Source: Bacteroidota bacterium | GTDB taxonomy: Bacteria > Bacteroidota > Bacteroidia > NS11-12g > UBA955 | DNA: 64,000 nt | Assembly: GCA_023957335.1 (NCBI GenBank) | Contig: JAMLHC010000003.1 | Location: 372,001 to 436,000 of the forward strand | Direction of reading: 5' to 3' | Shown: in pieces, positions 62,201 to 64,000 of the stretch | How the letters are laid out: each line of letters starts with the position of its first letter | Position numbering within the stretch: position 1 is the first letter of the stretch | Notes under the pieces: generated by a model | Told to the model about the DNA's origin: nothing | Seen by the model: only the letters and a program-made list of their open reading frames with translations | Database searches by the model: none | Made by a program: the position numbers and the translations under genes

Positions 62201-63541
62201 ATGAAAGCAAAAAAATTAACAACCCACCTTTTATTAGGTGCTTTTTTTTGCGCTTCTTCTCTCATCATCACAGACCTGAAAGCACAAGAAAATTCAGTTT
62301 CAGAAAACTCAATCAATATTTCTTACCAACTACGTCCTCGCATAGAGTTTCGCGATGGTAATTTTACACCGGCAAATAAAAATACGGCTCCGGCAGCACT
62401 TATCAGCCAAAGAGACCGCCTTAGTATAGATTATAAATACAAAGATTTATTAACGGTACATTTTGCACCTCAAAGCGTGAGTATTTGGGGTCAGGCAAAC
62501 ATGGTGCAGGGCGCTGAGATGAGTGCTAATCAAATTTCTATGTTTGAATCTTGGGCGCAACTAAAACTTCATTCATTCTGGAATGTAAAGTTTGGTCGTC
62601 AGATTATTTCCTTAGACGATGAGCGATTTTTTGGTGCCTTGGACTGGGCACAAGGAGCAAGAGCACACGATGCATTGTCTTTCGGGTTTCTCAATAATAA
62701 ATATGAGTTAAAAGGATTTTTTGCCTTTAACCAAAATTACAAAACCTTGTATGGCAACAATCTCAACAATCCTGCGGGCAATTTATATAGTCCGGCAGAC
62801 GCACTTCCATACAAAACGATGCAAACCTTATGGGGAAACATTCCTATCAATGAATCCATGAAGGTTACGCTTTTGGCAGCCAATCTTGGAGTTCAGAATG
62901 CTGTTAGCCCTTTGGATTCAGTCAAAACTACTTATATTCAAACCTATGGTTTCAATTTTATTGAAAACGGGAAAAGTTTATCTTTGATAGTTTCCGGTTA
63001 TTATCAAATGGCAAAAAACACCCAAGCATATATGGGTTCAGTGTTTGCAGATTATGCTGTTAATTCTGCTTGGAATATCGGGCTTGGGAGTGATTTAGTG
63101 AGCGGAAACGACTTTGGGAGTCCTGTCACTGAAAACGCAATTTTTAATCCATTTTTTCACACCGGACACAAATTCTATGGCAGCATGGATTATTTTTACG
63201 CAGGGAATGGACACGGAGGAGTTGGATTGTCTGATAACTATGCTAAAATAAACTTCAAATCCGAAAAAGGATATAGCGTAAACCTTGCTATCCATCAGTT
63301 TATAACACCTAACAAAGTAAAAACCCCAAGCAAAGAATACGATTCCAACTTAGGACAAGAAATAGATTTAACAATAAACTATAAAATCAATAAGTTTGCA
63401 AGCCTTGTGGGAGGGTACTCTTTCTTCCTGAACACACCTACTTTGAATGTACTCAAAACCAAACCGAATGCAAAGGATTATCAGCAATGGGGATGGTTAT
63501 CCATCAACCTCAACCCAACAATATTTAAAACAAATTTCTAA
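62201..63541 (+). CDS. Alginate-export-like outer-membrane porin
   Basis: A 446-residue protein with a signal peptide (FCASSLIITDLKAQ) and a barrel opening SYQLRPRIEFRDGNFTP, with HSFWNVKFGRQIISLDDERFFGALDWAQGARAHDAL, typical of alginate_exp-like porins. In Bacteroidota such porins frequently accompany respiratory or nitrite-reduction genes. It is 19 bp upstream of nirK, so it may admit a substrate or copper; this is inference. Confidence 0.85.
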   Translation: MKAKKLTTHLLLGAFFCASSLIITDLKAQENSVSENSINISYQLRPRIEFRDGNFTPANKNTAPAALISQRDRLSIDYKYKDLLTVHFAPQSVSIWGQANMVQGAEMSANQISMFESWAQLKLHSFWNVKFGRQIISLDDERFFGALDWAQGARAHDALSFGFLNNKYELKGFFAFNQNYKTLYGNNLNNPAGNLYSPADALPYKTMQTLWGNIPINESMKVTLLAANLGVQNAVSPLDSVKTTYIQTYGFNFIENGKSLSLIVSGYYQMAKNTQAYMGSVFADYAVNSAWNIGLGSDLVSGNDFGSPVTENAIFNPFFHTGHKFYGSMDYFYAGNGHGGVGLSDNYAKINFKSEKGYSVNLAIHQFITPNKVKTPSKEYDSNLGQEIDLTINYKINKFASLVGGYSFFLNTPTLNVLKTKPNAKDYQQWGWLSINLNPTIFKTNF

Positions 63542-63560
63542 TTTAAAATAAAACAAAAAA

Positions 63561-64000
63561 ATGAACAAAAAACATTTTATTATCGGTGCAGCAGTCACAA
63601 TGACTTTCGCACTATGGAGTTGTAATTCGGGCAACAATGCTCAGAACAAAACCAAAGCCATTGACATGGAAGCAACCGGAGACTTTGAAGTAGCCGAAAT
63701 TACTGCGGCTCCCAATGTCCCTGCTCCTATTGGCAAAAGAGGACCCAAAAAATTAATTATTAATCTTGAAACCACAGAGATTGAATCCATCATTGCAGAC
63801 ACTTTCAGTTACACATTCTGGACATTCAACAATATTGTACCAGGTAGCTTTATGAGGGTAAGAGAGGGTGATGAAATCCAATTAAACCTAACAAACGCTG
63901 CAAACAGCATTCTTCCCCATAATATTGACTTACACGCTGTAAACGGACCCGGTGGTGGTGCAGAAGCTACTTTTGCTTCTCCCGGACAAAAGGCATCTTT
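63561..64000 (+). CDS. nirK: Copper-containing nitrite reductase, 3' end outside window
   Basis: The frame from ATG 63561 is open to the window edge (146 residues visible). It starts with a lipoprotein-like signal (FALWSCNSG), then a cupredoxin domain with FNNIVPGSFMRVREGDEIQLNL and PHNIDLHAVNGPGGGAEATFASPGQ, where the His residues are copper ligands of NirK-type enzymes. It reduces nitrite to nitric oxide in the periplasm. The lipid anchor is usual in Bacteroidota versions. Confidence 0.9.
   Translation, partial: MNKKHFIIGAAVTMTFALWSCNSGNNAQNKTKAIDMEATGDFEVAEITAAPNVPAPIGKRGPKKLIINLETTEIESIIADTFSYTFWTFNNIVPGSFMRVREGDEIQLNLTNAANSILPHNIDLHAVNGPGGGAEATFASPGQKAS

Overview
The window is a Bacteroidota chromosome segment. 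Evidence: type IX secretion (T9SS) sorting domains, a PorV/PorQ-family barrel, a SusC/RagA-like TonB receptor, Omp28- and DUF4270-type lipoproteins, and the Bacteroidota promoter core TAnnTTTG in front of several genes (initiator tRNA, panC/glycogen-synthase region, metK, higBA, recX, the FAD oxidoreductase). I cannot place it below phylum with confidence; the gene set would suit a free-living Chitinophagia/Sphingobacteriia/Saprospiria-type organism.

Region 1 (1-15975) is the right part of an integrated phage-like element. Almost all genes are on the + strand and tightly packed with ATGA/TAATG overlaps. The only minus-strand gene is a tyrosine integrase beside an initiator tRNA-fMet, which is the likely attachment site. 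I see no terminase, portal, tape-measure or baseplate gene. Instead there are several small proteins with membrane segments, a beta-rich candidate major capsid protein with its own strong terminator, a coiled-coil protein, a 41-residue very basic protein, a spike-like protein, and a lysis set: glucosaminidase, holin-like protein, unimolecular spanin and M15 peptidase. A P-loop ATPase and a HigBA-type toxin-antitoxin follow. This fits a non-tailed, membrane-containing phage better than a tailed one, but the left end is outside the window. The glucosaminidase has a strong -1 frameshift signal that would add a C-terminal membrane anchor. The gaps between genes hold six candidate small RNAs, all on the opposite strand, with promoters, U-tract ends and compensatory base changes.

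Region 2 (16127-34682) is ordinary chromosome: M13 peptidase, LUD protein, glycosyltransferase, HIT protein, GreA, a three-gene outer-membrane operon (TonB receptor, 1292-residue secreted protein, PorV-like barrel), a 2-hydroxyacid dehydrogenase, MurI, two OmpH/Skp chaperones, a YdcF-like protein and a metallo-beta-lactamase-fold hydrolase.

Region 3 (about 34683-44880) is a cluster of integron-type attC sites with no integrase in view (CALIN). Each cassette begins and ends with matching R'/R'' boxes. The cassettes carry a lipoprotein; an M4 protease with an outer-membrane barrel; and a two-gene pair (DUF6884-like plus GIY-YIG-like) that could be a new defence module. An IS1182-family and an IS3-family element sit inside two of the attC sites, and the IS3 copy cuts off the 5' end of a leucine-rich-repeat T9SS protein.

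Region 4 (45088-64000) is again housekeeping chromosome: AspS, a LutB-like protein, PanC, a half-length glycogen synthase, DUF4270 lipoprotein, DAHP synthase, tRNA-Asp, a T9SS protein, a chorismate mutase with an extra N-terminal domain, methyltransferase, XerD, Omp28-like lipoprotein, GlmS, MetK, an HI0933-type FAD oxidoreductase and RecX. At the right edge a porin and a copper nitrite reductase (nirK, cut by the window) begin a denitrification locus preceded by two operator-like palindromes exactly 22 bp apart.
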